DNA of 45,380 nt, from contig JAUYRZ010000122.1 in NCBI GenBank assembly GCA_030695565.1, positions 1 to 45,380 of the forward strand, in the 5' to 3' direction. The stretch is from Archangium sp. Its GTDB lineage: Bacteria; Myxococcota; Myxococcia; Myxococcales; Myxococcaceae. Positions 15,719 to 23,038 of the stretch are shown here, piece by piece (position 1 is the stretch's first letter; every line of letters begins with the position of its first letter). Made by a program: the position numbers and the translations under genes. Under the pieces are notes generated by a model. That model saw only the letters and a list, made by a program, of their open reading frames with translations, was not told the DNA's origin and made no database searches.

Positions 15719-16153
15719 TCAGCTCGACGCGACGGCTTCCCACACGGGGAGCGCTTCGGCCGAGTCGATGAAGCGACAGTGGTGCGCGAACTCGGCGCCC
15801 TTCTTCGAGGCCGACAGCACCTCAGCGCGGGCCACGTGACCCTTCACCACGATGTCGACGTGCCTCGTCTCGACCTTGCGATCGAGCAGGAACATCGCGC
15901 CACCTTCGGAGACGTCGCCGGTCACCTTGACGGCCTCACCTCGCAGCTCGACGCCGAAGGCCAGGTTCACCCGGCGGAAACGGCGGGAGGCGGCGGTGCC
16001 GTGCTCGGGGAACTCCGCGGGCGGCCAGTTCGGATCCTTGATCAACCCGTGACGCACGCCAAAGCTCGGCGAGAACTTGCCGGCCTTCTTGTTCTGGGCG
16101 GTGCGGGTGATGACCGACGAAACTGAACTCGACTTCGTAAAGACATCGCTCAT
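15719..16153 (-). CDS. PilZ-domain protein (c-di-GMP binding)
   Basis: 144 residues. A Ser/Lys-rich N-terminal stretch of about 50 residues is followed by a PilZ domain with both c-di-GMP signature parts: RRFRR (57-61) giving RxxxR, and DVSEGG (80-85) giving D/NxSxxG. Binding of c-di-GMP is therefore likely, and output would be by protein contact. The ATG at 16153 follows the Shine-Dalgarno AAGGGGA, which lies in the right arm of a hairpin (16157-16175), suggesting translational control. A consensus-like -35 hexamer is further upstream. The Ser/Thr kinase gene follows 23 bp later on the same strand, so a c-di-GMP/kinase module is plausible. Confidence 0.88.
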   Translation of the reverse strand: MSDVFTKSSSVSSVITRTAQNKKAGKFSPSFGVRHGLIKDPNWPPAEFPEHGTAASRRFRRVNLAFGVELRGEAVKVTGDVSEGGAMFLLDRKVETRHVDIVVKGHVARAEVLSASKKGAEFAHHCRFIDSAEALPVWEAVASS

Positions 16154-16156
16154 GGT

Positions 16157-16175
16157 GTGTCCCCTTGTGGGACAC
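16157..16175 (-). promoter_or_regulatory. Hairpin enclosing the Shine-Dalgarno of the PilZ gene
   Basis: Perfect 7-bp arms GTGTCCC and GGGACAC (16157-16163 and 16169-16175 on the plus strand) around a 5-nt loop. In the mRNA the right arm GGGACAC, 3 nt before the AUG, contains most of the Shine-Dalgarno AAGGGGA. Folding would hide the ribosome-binding site. The structure is seen; the control mechanism is inferred. Confidence 0.5.
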
Positions 16176-16198
16176 GGATGCTCCTGTGGGGGTGTGTG

Positions 16199-16204
16199 TG
16201 TCAA
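16199..16204 (-). promoter_or_regulatory. Consensus -35 hexamer upstream of the PilZ gene
   Basis: The minus strand reads TTGACA, a perfect sigma-70 -35 element. The expected -10 position (about 16175-16182) has only a weak match (GCATCC), so the promoter is tentative. Confidence 0.3.
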
Positions 16205-16248
16205 TCCCCCTTGTTCATTCGATGTAGGTCTTGAGTTGTTTCAATATC

Positions 16249-16647
16249 TTAGCGGCGAGCCAAAAACGCTTTGGGACGCGCCTTCGACTTCTTGGCGACG
16301 GCGGTCTTCTTGGCGGCCGGGGGCGCGATGGGCCCTCGTTCGATGCTCTGCAGCACCAGCGAGGTCGCGTGCACCAGGTCGGTGGAGGAGATCTGATTCC
16401 ACTCGTTGAGCGGGGCGAAGGTGGTGAGCCGCGCCTGGCCGCTGGCGCTGGTGACGGTGAGCTCGACGCCGCCTTTGACGCTCTTCCCGGTGACCACGAA
16501 ATCGCGCGCACCGCTGCTCACGCAGTTCATCGAGATGCAGAGCGTCTCTTTGAGGGGGGCGGCAGCGCCGGTGATGCTGATCCGTTCTCCGGTCGCGAAG
16601 GCCGCGGAGGAGATGCACAGGGAGGCGAGCAGGAGTGAGCGGATCAT
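16249..16647 (-). CDS. Secreted hypothetical protein with basic tail
   Basis: 132 residues. The Sec signal peptide MIRSLLLASLCISSAAFA probably ends before TGERI. The mature domain is about 80 residues, beta-rich, with a close Cys pair (ETLCISMNCVS) that may form a disulphide. The C-terminal about 25 residues are very basic (AAKKTAVAKKSKARPKAF). No family is recognised, but the layout is that of a small periplasmic protein; the tail could bind polyanions such as peptidoglycan, LPS or DNA. A 95-bp gap to the PilZ gene, carrying the latter's promoter and leader, suggests the genes are separately expressed. Confidence 0.75.
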   Translation of the reverse strand: MIRSLLLASLCISSAAFATGERISITGAAAPLKETLCISMNCVSSGARDFVVTGKSVKGGVELTVTSASGQARLTTFAPLNEWNQISSTDLVHATSLVLQSIERGPIAPPAAKKTAVAKKSKARPKAFLARR

Positions 16648-16716
16648 GCGGCCCCTGTGTGCACGAAGAGGGCCAGCACGCAGGTGCCCGGATCAACCTC
16701 TTGCGGTGCTGACACT

Positions 16717-16732
16717 GGAGCGTGGGCGCTCC
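16717..16732. other. Short GC hairpin in the intergenic gap
   Basis: GGAGCG (16717-16722) and CGCTCC (16727-16732) with a 4-nt loop lie about 35 bp past the stop of the small membrane protein gene at 16767-17021. No T tract follows on its strand, so a terminator role is weak. The rest of the 119-bp gap holds only the 12-bp palindrome at 16755-16766. Confidence 0.3.
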
Positions 16733-16766
16733 AATTGTGAGGCCGCGACACCGCGCACTGCAGTGC

Positions 16767-17021
16767 TCAGGTCTGGGCGGCGACGCTCACGGCGACCCAG
16801 CGCAGGGCGATGCCGAGTACGCCTGCTCCGAGCCAGCCGGCGAGCACCAGGCCTTTGCGGCGGTGCTCGAACTGGGAGAAGCCGTAATAGACGTTGTAGA
16901 TGGGCAGGCAGAGCACGATGAAACCGGTGCCGATGCTGCGCTGAAAAGCGTGCACGAGGACCAGCGCGAACGAGACGACTGAGACGAAGATGAGGAGCAG
17001 GCCGAGCACGCTGAGCGCCAT
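16767..17021 (-). CDS. Small membrane protein
   Basis: 84 residues with three likely transmembrane segments (about 2-24, FIVLCLPIYNVYYGF, and VLAGWLGAGVLGIALRW). A short basic loop (QFEHRRKG) lies between the second and third. The ATG at 17021 starts directly on the first hydrophobic helix; the longer form with 17 extra hydrophilic residues is less likely. No family is recognised. It is divergent from another small membrane protein (17087), with a 65-bp gap that would hold both promoters. Confidence 0.65.
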   Translation of the reverse strand: MALSVLGLLLIFVSVVSFALVLVHAFQRSIGTGFIVLCLPIYNVYYGFSQFEHRRKGLVLAGWLGAGVLGIALRWVAVSVAAQT

Positions 17022-17086
17022 GAGTGGCGGATAGCACGCTTGAGCGGGTCGTCTCATTCCCGCAAACGTCATGCTAAGCCGAACGC

Positions 17087-17359
17087 ATGGCTCAGCTCCG
17101 AGTGGTCATGACGTTCGTGGTGGCGTTCGCGTTGCTGGCGGTGCTCCTCGTGAGCTGGGCAGGCCCGAGCTACATCAGCTGGGACAACACGCCCGGCAGC
17201 GGCACGGCGGCGATGTGTTTGTGCTCCAGCCAGGCGCTGCAGGGGGCGCAGAAGATGATCTCGTACCAGATGACCGGGTGCGCCGTCGGTGCGGCCCTGG
17301 GGGCGATCCTGGGCATCACCGTCGTCGCGCTGCGCCGCAAGAAGGTTGTCGCGGCGTAA
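17087..17359 (+). CDS. Small two-helix membrane protein
   Basis: 90 residues. The first hydrophobic helix (VVMTFVVAFALLAVLLVSWA) is followed by a short outside loop with two close Cys (MCLCSSQAL) and one further Cys, and then a second helix (AVGAALGAILGITVVAL) ending in a basic RRKK. The topology places the loop outside and both ends inside. Function unknown. Downstream is a degenerate copy of the REP-like sequence and then the sigma factor gene. Confidence 0.65.
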   Translation: MAQLRVVMTFVVAFALLAVLLVSWAGPSYISWDNTPGSGTAAMCLCSSQALQGAQKMISYQMTGCAVGAALGAILGITVVALRRKKVVAA

Positions 17360-17361
17360 TC

Positions 17362-17394
17362 CCCTCTCTCTCAAGGGTCAGGGTGAGGGAGCCC
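17362..17394. repeat. Degenerate REP-like sequence
   Basis: Contains CCCTCTCTCTC followed by GGGTCAGGGTGAGGGAG, recognisable as an eroded member of the CCCTCTCCC/GGTGAGGG family seen elsewhere in the window. It lies between the small membrane protein gene and the sigma factor gene. Confidence 0.4.
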
Positions 17395-17431
17395 GATATG
17401 CCCCGCCGCCAGAGTCGTTCTAGGAGTTCGC

Positions 17432-17917
17432 GTGAGTGACTTCTGGAAAGACGCCGTCGACGCACACGATCACAAGCTGATCATCTCTCTCCTCGCGGCC
17501 GGTCTGCGCCTCGACGAGGCCCGAGACGTGGCGCAAGAAGCCTGGCTGCGGCTGATCGAAAACAGTGCCCGCCTGGAACGCATCGAGTTGCCGGGCCTGG
17601 TCATCCGGCAAGCCTCGTTCATCGTGGCCGACCGCCGAAGGGCGAGTCGTCACCGAGTCCATTCACAGGACGCAGACGTGCTCCCGGCCCCGGAGACCGC
17701 CGAAGGCAACACCCATGCTCGACAGCTGCTCGAAGCGGTGAACGCCGAGTTGGCCACCGCGACGCCGCGTGCACGTGATGTCTTCTTCGCGGTTCTCGAC
17801 GCGCCCGACGAAGCGCACCGCACCCTGGCCGCGAAAGAAGGGCTCTCGCTGCAGCGCTTCCGCCAGGTGCTCTGTGAAGTGCGAGCGAAGCTGCGCCGCG
17901 GGGTGGAGAAGCCATGA
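17432..17917 (+). CDS. ECF-type RNA polymerase sigma factor
   Basis: 161 residues, the size of ECF sigma factors. Region 2 is recognisable in RLDEARDVAQEAWLRLIEN and the following LPGLVIRQASFIVADRRR; region 4 (about 105-155) is degenerate but keeps a helix-turn-helix-like AHRTLAAKEGLSLQRFRQVL. The GTG start at 17432 has AGGAG 5 nt upstream. It overlaps the putative anti-sigma gene by 4 bp (ATGA), so the two are translated together, as usual for sigma/anti-sigma pairs. The target promoters are unknown; the gene may regulate its own operon. Distance from typical ECF groups makes the subclass uncertain. Confidence 0.8.
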   Translation: MSDFWKDAVDAHDHKLIISLLAAGLRLDEARDVAQEAWLRLIENSARLERIELPGLVIRQASFIVADRRRASRHRVHSQDADVLPAPETAEGNTHARQLLEAVNAELATATPRARDVFFAVLDAPDEAHRTLAAKEGLSLQRFRQVLCEVRAKLRRGVEKP

Positions 17918-18261
17918 GCCACCCTTCGGTGTTCGAGCTCGACGGTTTCATTCGGCAAGGTGCGACGTCTTCTGCGTTCGAGCGCCACGTGAGCGAATGC
18001 GACGCCTGTGCAGATCAGCTCTCACGTCTGGCGCGTCGTGCGAGCCCGCTCGAGTTGATCCGTGACGAGCCGGAAGCGCGCCGGTTTCAGGCGGCCGCGG
18101 TGGCGTTGGCGGCGTGCCTGGCGGTGTTGTTGGTTCGTACGGTGTCGGTGCTGCCGATGCCGGTGGATTTCCGAGCGCCCGAAGGGGTGCACGGCGTCGG
18201 TGCTGTTTCGCAGGAAGTGTCTTTGGTGGACGCGGGTCCGAGCGACTCCGGCGTTCGCTAA
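17914..18261 (+). CDS. Putative membrane anti-sigma factor (zinc-finger type)
   Basis: 115 residues. The N-terminal FERHVSECDACADQL carries the H-x3-C-x2-C zinc motif (H25, C29, C32) of ZAS/zf-HC2 anti-sigma domains, followed by a transmembrane helix (about 57-78) and a short periplasmic tail of about 37 residues. Location and 4-bp overlap with the ECF sigma gene support the assignment. It would hold the sigma factor at the membrane until an envelope signal releases it. The periplasmic part is too short to contain a sensor domain. Confidence 0.8.
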   Translation: MSHPSVFELDGFIRQGATSSAFERHVSECDACADQLSRLARRASPLELIRDEPEARRFQAAAVALAACLAVLLVRTVSVLPMPVDFRAPEGVHGVGAVSQEVSLVDAGPSDSGVR

Positions 18262-18268
18262 CCGAAAA

Positions 18269-18377
18269 CCTCTCCCTGCGAAGCGGGGAGAGGTCGGCCG
18301 CAGGCCGGGTGAGGGGCGCGCTTTTCCTCATGCTGGCCCCTCACCCCGACCCTCTCCCCGCTCGCGCAGGGAGAGGG
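18269..18377. repeat. Inverted REP-like doublet before the ArnT-like gene
   Basis: Two palindromes facing each other: CCTCTCCC/GGGGAGAGG (18269-18293) followed by GGGTGAGGGG, then CCCCTCACCCC leading into CCCTCTCCC/GGGAGAGGG (18350-18377). The pair forms a larger inverted repeat, like a REPIN. It ends 14 bp before the ArnT-like start codon; that gene's Shine-Dalgarno (AGGAG) follows directly. A reverse-ordered copy lies after the same gene. Confidence 0.8.
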
Positions 18378-18391
18378 AGTTCAGGAGTCAC

Positions 18392-20065
18392 ATGTCTGTC
18401 TTTCGATCCGCGCTCCTCGTGGGGGCCGTGGTGTGCCTGCCGTTCCTCGGCTCCGTCGGCCTGTGGGATCCGTGGGAGACGCATTATTCCGAAGTGGGCC
18501 GCCAGATGTTGGCGCGAGCCGATCTGGTGCACCCGTACTGGGAGCACCACTACTTCTTCTCCAAGCCCCCGTTGGTCCCCTGGCTCTCCGCGCTCGGACT
18601 CTTCCTGAGCGGAGCACAACCGTGGGGCGAACAGGGCACAGGTCCACTCCCCACGCATGCGGAGTGGTTCATCCGACTGCCAAGCGCGCTGCTCATGCTC
18701 ATCGCGGCGGCGCTCTTCGCTGACACGATCGCCAGACACACCACCCGTCGCATCGGCCTGCTCACCGCGGTGGTGTGGTGGACGATGCCGTTGGTCTGCT
18801 TCATCTCGAGGCAGGTGATGACGGATGGTCCGTTCGTCTCCTGCGTGATGCTGGCGTTGGCTTGCGCGCTGAGAGGCGAGTTGGAAGCCCAACCCGCGCG
18901 ATGGTGGGCAGGCGCGTTCTCCGCAGTCGGAGTCGCCCTGCTCGCCAAGGGACTGCTCGGCTTTCTGCCCTTCGTCCTGATGCCGTTGGCCTGGCTGCTC
19001 CTGGACGGTAGGCAAACATGGACGCGGATTCGCAGGCTGCCCTGGTGGGGCGTGCCGCTCACGTTTTCCATCGGAGCGCCCTGGTACATCGCGATGGGCG
19101 TCTTCTCCGAGCGTGATGATGAAGGTCGCCGGTTCCTCGAGCGCTTCTTCGGCTACGACCATCTCGATCGGCTGGTCAACGGAGTGCACACCACCACCCC
19201 GGGCGGCACCTTCACGTACTTCCTCGAACAAGGTGCGTTCGCGCTGGCGCCGTGGGTGCTGCTGCTGCCGCTCGCGTTGCGGTTCGACGAACGCCACCGC
19301 CGCATCACGCTCACGATGGGGCTCACCTCGCTCTTCACCTTCGCCTTGTTCTCCGCGAGCGCGACCCGGTTTCACCACTACGTCTTGCCGGTGCTTCCGG
19401 GCCTGGCGGTGCTGCTCGCGGTCGCGATCGATCGGCTGCTGACCGAAGGCTTCTCGGCCCACCGGCCCGCGCTGCTGCTGGGCGCCGTGCTGCAGGCGTT
19501 GGTGTGGAAGGATCTCTGGCAGCGCCCGCGACATCTGCTCGATCTCTTCACCTACAACCACGATCGCCCGTATCCGGATGCCGTGCTGCTCACGCCGCCG
19601 TTCAAGACGGTGCTGATCTGCGCGTTGATCCTGATTGGTCTCGCGTTGATCCACGCGTTCGTACGGGAGCGCGCTGATCACTTCGTGAGAGCGGTACTCG
19701 TGTCGAGCGCGGTCATCGCGCTGTTTCTCTCCTGGCAACACTGGCCAGCGCTCGGCAGACACTGGACGCAGCGCGAACTGCTCGCCCCGTACTTCGCGCA
19801 GCGGCAGCCGGGAGAATCGGTCGGCGCATTCCTGATGAACTGGAAAGGCGAGACCTTCTACACACGCAATGAAGTGGTGCAGCTCTCGGCGAGAGATCCA
19901 CGCGGAGAGTTGGCCGCCTTCGCGCTCAGACCGGGGAGAGCGTTCCTCGTGGTGGAGCACGCGAGAATTCCGATGCTGCGTTCCGCACTGCCACCGGGTC
20001 AGCGCCTCGAAGTGATCGCACCGGACACGATGAACAAGTTCGCCCTGATCCGCCTCGAAGACTGA
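18392..20065 (+). CDS. ArnT-like membrane glycosyltransferase (PMT_2/GT39-83 type)
   Basis: 557 residues with about ten to eleven transmembrane helices. The family signature loop follows the first helix: WDPWETHYSEVGRQMLARAD, then HHYFFSKPPLVPWLSAL, matching the acidic-pair and KPPL patterns of ArnT-type enzymes, which use polyprenyl-phosphate sugar donors in the periplasm to modify lipid A, proteins or polysaccharides. The acceptor here is unknown. The ATG at 18392 has a good Shine-Dalgarno (AGGAG, 4 nt). An upstream extension of the frame through the REP doublet was rejected. The gene is flanked on both sides by inverted REP-like doublets, and the sigma/anti-sigma pair lies before it on the same strand. 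Confidence 0.9.
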   Translation: MSVFRSALLVGAVVCLPFLGSVGLWDPWETHYSEVGRQMLARADLVHPYWEHHYFFSKPPLVPWLSALGLFLSGAQPWGEQGTGPLPTHAEWFIRLPSALLMLIAAALFADTIARHTTRRIGLLTAVVWWTMPLVCFISRQVMTDGPFVSCVMLALACALRGELEAQPARWWAGAFSAVGVALLAKGLLGFLPFVLMPLAWLLLDGRQTWTRIRRLPWWGVPLTFSIGAPWYIAMGVFSERDDEGRRFLERFFGYDHLDRLVNGVHTTTPGGTFTYFLEQGAFALAPWVLLLPLALRFDERHRRITLTMGLTSLFTFALFSASATRFHHYVLPVLPGLAVLLAVAIDRLLTEGFSAHRPALLLGAVLQALVWKDLWQRPRHLLDLFTYNHDRPYPDAVLLTPPFKTVLICALILIGLALIHAFVRERADHFVRAVLVSSAVIALFLSWQHWPALGRHWTQRELLAPYFAQRQPGESVGAFLMNWKGETFYTRNEVVQLSARDPRGELAAFALRPGRAFLVVEHARIPMLRSALPPGQRLEVIAPDTMNKFALIRLED

Positions 20066-20073
20066 GTCGTGCG

Positions 20074-20186
20074 CCCTCTCCCTGCGATGCGGGGAGAGGG
20101 TCGGGGTGAGGGGCTGTTCGAGCACCCAGCCAGGGCCCCTCACCCGGTCCTTCGGACCGACCTCTCCCCGCTCTCGCAGGGAGAGG
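20074..20186. repeat. Inverted REP-like doublet after the ArnT-like gene
   Basis: CCCTCTCCC/GGGAGAGGG (20074-20100) with TCGGGGTGAGGGG, then CCCCTCACCC and CCTCTCCCC/GGGAGAGG (20161-20186). It contains the same two element types as the doublet at 18269-18377 but in reverse order and orientation, so the ArnT-like gene sits inside one long inverted repeat. It ends 3 bp before the stop of the V4R-like gene and could terminate both converging genes. Confidence 0.8.
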
Positions 20187-20189
20187 TTC

Positions 20190-20747
20190 TTACGTCCAGT
20201 TCGCCACCAACTCGCAGCACTCATCACCCTTCAACCGGCACCGCTTCTCGACTGACGAGTTCACCTTCGCGCCCGACATCTCGATCGATCGCGTGAACCA
20301 CCCGAGCACCGACAAACAGTGCGCGCGGTGCGGCATGCCGAACTCATGAATGCGCAGGTGCACCGAGCCCTCGTCATCGCGATGGGTCTCCATGCGGCCC
20401 GAGTCGTAGTGCGCGCCCCAGAGCTTCGATGCGCGCTCGAGCAAGAACATGGGAGAACCAAACCGATAGAAAAACCGGAACACGCGGGGCAGGGTGGTCG
20501 TGGCCGCCCACGCGCCCATCTCGCGGCACAGCGCGAGATCGCCTCGCCCATGCATCCGGTCCGCGACGACGTTCACGTCGATGAACGCCGAGAACGGAAC
20601 CCACTCATGCGGCAGCACGCGGCGCTCGAGCAGTGCCTGCGTCTCGGGAGCGAGCTCACGCGTGAGGCGTTGCGACGCTTCTTCACCATGCACCTCGTGC
20701 ACGTACCGCAGCCGCGAGGTGAGGATGAGGCCTTTGCACTGAGCCAT
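20190..20747 (-). CDS. V4R/heme-NO-like sensory domain protein (myxobacterial family)
   Basis: 185 residues, soluble. Features include KGLILTSRLRYVHEVHGEE, a Trp-Pro turn (HEWVPFSAFID), GRGDLALCREMGAWAA, GSPMFLLERASKLWG, and a C-terminal segment CRLKGDECCELVANW with the Cys-x-x-x-G-x-x-x-C pattern found at the end of V4R-type domains. I infer a small-molecule-binding sensory domain of a family expanded in Myxococcota. No output domain is present. The layout matches the N-terminal half of the response regulator at 3656-4591. It is the downstream neighbour of the hmgA-hppD operon on the same strand (59-bp gap), so cotranscription is possible. Confidence 0.65.
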   Translation of the reverse strand: MAQCKGLILTSRLRYVHEVHGEEASQRLTRELAPETQALLERRVLPHEWVPFSAFIDVNVVADRMHGRGDLALCREMGAWAATTTLPRVFRFFYRFGSPMFLLERASKLWGAHYDSGRMETHRDDEGSVHLRIHEFGMPHRAHCLSVLGWFTRSIEMSGAKVNSSVEKRCRLKGDECCELVANWT

Positions 20748-20806
20748 TCACTGCCCCCGCGCGCGAGCTTACAGGCGGAGGCTGGTCGGAAATAGCCCAC
20801 CCCACT

Positions 20807-21850
20807 TCAGTTGAAGACACCTCGCTTCTGCTGCTCCCGCTCGATGCTGCGGAACAGCGCGCCGAAGTTTCCTTCACCGAACGACGCGTGGTTCTTGCGC
20901 TGAATGAGCTCGATGAAGATGGGCCCCACCAGGTTCTTCGTGAAGATCTGCAACAGGTACCCCTCGTCATCACCATCGACGAGCACGTTGCGCCTGCGCA
21001 GCTCGAGTTTGTCTTCGGTCACGCGCGGCACGCGGGCGAACACGTCGGCGTAATACGCGTCGTCCATGTCGAGCATCTCGATGGGGGAGCCCTCGAGCTT
21101 TCGCAGCGACTCCAGAATGTCCTCGGTGATGAAGGCCAGGTGCTGAATGCCCGGGCCTTTGTATTCCTCGAGGTACTCGTTGATTTGCGACTTCTTCTCG
21201 TCGGCTTCGTTGATGGGAATGCAGAAGCGGCCACAGGGTGAACGCAACGCGAACGAGGTCAGCCCCGTCTTCGCGCCGCGGATGTCGAAGTAGCGGACCT
21301 CCTCGAAACCGAAGACCTGTTTGTAGAAGGTGGCCCACTGCCCCATCGTGCCCTTCTCGACGTTGTTGGTGAGGTGATCGAGCGCGAGGAAACCCTTGTC
21401 GGGCACCAGCTCCGGTCGTTCGAGCGGCACGAAGCCGCGCCGGGTCCACGAATCGGGGCGGCCGTAGGTGTCGACGAAGCAGATCAAGCTGTCGCCGATG
21501 CCGAAGATCGTGGGGAGCGCATGGCCGTCGAAGCTGCGCCCACCGCGAATGAGGGCCACCTCACGTGCGCGCTTCGCGTCTTTCGCGCGCCAACCCATCG
21601 AGCAGATGCTCGGCCCGTGCAGCTTGCCGAAGTTCGCCGCGAACGAGCCCGGTTCGCGGTTGATCAGAAACGAGATGTCGCCCTGCTGGTACAGCTCGAT
21701 GGGCTTCTCCAGGTGCCGCATCGTCTTGCTGAAGCCGAAGGCCTTGAAGAGCGCGTCGAGGCGTTCGGGTTCGGGTGAGACGAACTCCACGTAGTCGAGG
21801 CCATCGAGGCCGCAGGGGTTGTCGAGCGCGACGGGGAACGGGGGCTTCAT
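20807..21850 (-). CDS. hppD: 4-hydroxyphenylpyruvate dioxygenase
   Basis: 347 residues, as usual for bacterial HPPD. It converts 4-hydroxyphenylpyruvate to homogentisate in tyrosine degradation. Two vicinal-oxygen-chelate halves are visible; the C-terminal half has the iron ligands H159 (ALDHLTNNV), H237 (GIQHLAFIT) and E314 (PIFIELIQR), followed by the closing helix region FGEGNFGALFRSIE typical of the family. The start at 21850 overlaps the stop of hmgA (21847-21849), so the operon is hmgA then hppD with translational coupling. The LysR gene across the shared promoter region is the probable regulator. Confidence 0.96.
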   Translation of the reverse strand: MKPPFPVALDNPCGLDGLDYVEFVSPEPERLDALFKAFGFSKTMRHLEKPIELYQQGDISFLINREPGSFAANFGKLHGPSICSMGWRAKDAKRAREVALIRGGRSFDGHALPTIFGIGDSLICFVDTYGRPDSWTRRGFVPLERPELVPDKGFLALDHLTNNVEKGTMGQWATFYKQVFGFEEVRYFDIRGAKTGLTSFALRSPCGRFCIPINEADEKKSQINEYLEEYKGPGIQHLAFITEDILESLRKLEGSPIEMLDMDDAYYADVFARVPRVTEDKLELRRRNVLVDGDDEGYLLQIFTKNLVGPIFIELIQRKNHASFGEGNFGALFRSIEREQQKRGVFN

Positions 21851-22962
21851 GGCTGCTCCTTCCAGGACTTCCAATACTCAGGCAGCTCGGCCGGCAACGC
21901 CGCGCTCAGCACCTGGAGCGGCCGCTTCGTGTCGATCATCACCGCCACTTCATCGGTGCGGCTGGCGGTGCGGCTGCGCTCGAACGCGGCGCTCTGCGGC
22001 CCGTGGTGAATGCCTTGTGGATGGAAGGTGAGCATTCCCGGCGCGATGCCCGCGCGGCTGAAGAAGTCGCCCGAGTGGTAGAAGAGCACCTCATCGAAGT
22101 CGATGTTCGAGTGGTAGAACGGCACCTTCAGCGCCGCCGGGTCGCCGTTCTCCAGTGGCCGCGGCAAGAAGCTGCAGACCACCGCGCCGTGCATGATGAA
22201 AGTCGTGTGCGCCGACGGCGGCAGATGAAAGCGATCCGAGAGCACCGGGCGGATGTCGCGCACGTTGAGCTTGAGGGCCGCGAGCGTGCCCTTCCAACCG
22301 ACCACGTCGTGCGGATTGAACGGGTAGAAGATCTTCGTCACCTCGCCCGCGTGCAGCACCCGCAGCTCCCATTCACCCGAGGCACCGGGCGTGAGCGACG
22401 AGGCCTCCGGGGTGGGCACCTGCAGCACCGCGGGGTCGAACAAGGCGTGCTGGCCGAGCATGCCCTTCTCGGGAAAGTTCACTTCGCTGTACGCCTCGAT
22501 CACCAGCAGCCGTGACGGACTCGTCGGGCTGAGCCGGTACGCGGTGCCGCGCGGCAACAGCAGGTAGTCGCCAGGCTCGTACGCGAGGGGGCCGAAGTCG
22601 GTCTCCAGCCGCCCGGCGCCCGCGTGCACGAAGAGCAGCTCGTCTGCGTCGGCGTTGCGAAACAGGTACGGCATCGGCGAGCTCAGCGTGGCGAGCGAGA
22701 GCTTCAGGTCGGCGTTGCCCAACACGCCCCGGCGCGCGGAGAGCCAGTCGTCGTGCCGTTCACCTTCGAGGCGGCGCAGATCGTACGCGCGCGGCTTGAG
22801 CGGGCCTTCGATGCGGCTCCAACCCACCGGCGCGTGCTGCCGGTAGAGATGCGCGTAGCGGCCGAAGAAGCCGTTGCGCGCGTACTCCTCTTCCACCGTG
22901 CCTTCGGGCAGGCCCACGTGTGCCTGCGACGCCACCCGCCCGCGGATCCAGGGAATGTCCAT
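21847..22962 (-). CDS. hmgA: Homogentisate 1,2-dioxygenase
   Basis: 371 residues, the short bacterial form. Cupin-type ring-cleavage enzyme that opens homogentisate to maleylacetoacetate, the step after HPPD. Probable iron ligands are H284 (FYHSNIDFDE), E291 and H320 (PQGIHHGPQ), in the order and rough spacing known for the family. The ATG at 22962 has a Shine-Dalgarno (AAGGA, 4 nt); a longer open frame upstream runs into the promoter region and was rejected. First gene of the operon with hppD (4-bp overlap). Later pathway genes (maleylacetoacetate isomerase, fumarylacetoacetase) are not in this window. Confidence 0.93.
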   Translation of the reverse strand: MDIPWIRGRVASQAHVGLPEGTVEEEYARNGFFGRYAHLYRQHAPVGWSRIEGPLKPRAYDLRRLEGERHDDWLSARRGVLGNADLKLSLATLSSPMPYLFRNADADELLFVHAGAGRLETDFGPLAYEPGDYLLLPRGTAYRLSPTSPSRLLVIEAYSEVNFPEKGMLGQHALFDPAVLQVPTPEASSLTPGASGEWELRVLHAGEVTKIFYPFNPHDVVGWKGTLAALKLNVRDIRPVLSDRFHLPPSAHTTFIMHGAVVCSFLPRPLENGDPAALKVPFYHSNIDFDEVLFYHSGDFFSRAGIAPGMLTFHPQGIHHGPQSAAFERSRTASRTDEVAVMIDTKRPLQVLSAALPAELPEYWKSWKEQP

Positions 22963-23038
22963 GTCGTCCTTCGTAGGCTGTCGCCCCGCTTCGAAGACAG
23001 TGACAAAGAATTGAGCCTCATTGTCGAAGTGGTGAACA
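22963..23038. promoter_or_regulatory. Divergent promoter region hmgA / LysR regulator
   Basis: The 76 bp between the two divergent start codons hold an imperfect inverted repeat, TGACAA (23001-23006) and TTGTCG (23021-23026) separated by 14 nt, in the range of LysR-type binding sites. The regulator probably binds here to control hmgA-hppD and itself. Site assignment is inference. Confidence 0.45.

Noticed and set aside
16755-16766. 12-bp palindrome GCACTGCAGTGC beside a stop codon
   Set aside because: Short symmetric sites are expected by chance in GC-rich DNA and nothing else supports function.
18062-18391. Upstream extension of the ArnT-like frame
   Set aside because: It runs through the anti-sigma gene in another frame and through the REP doublet; the ATG at 18392 has a good Shine-Dalgarno and matches the family start.
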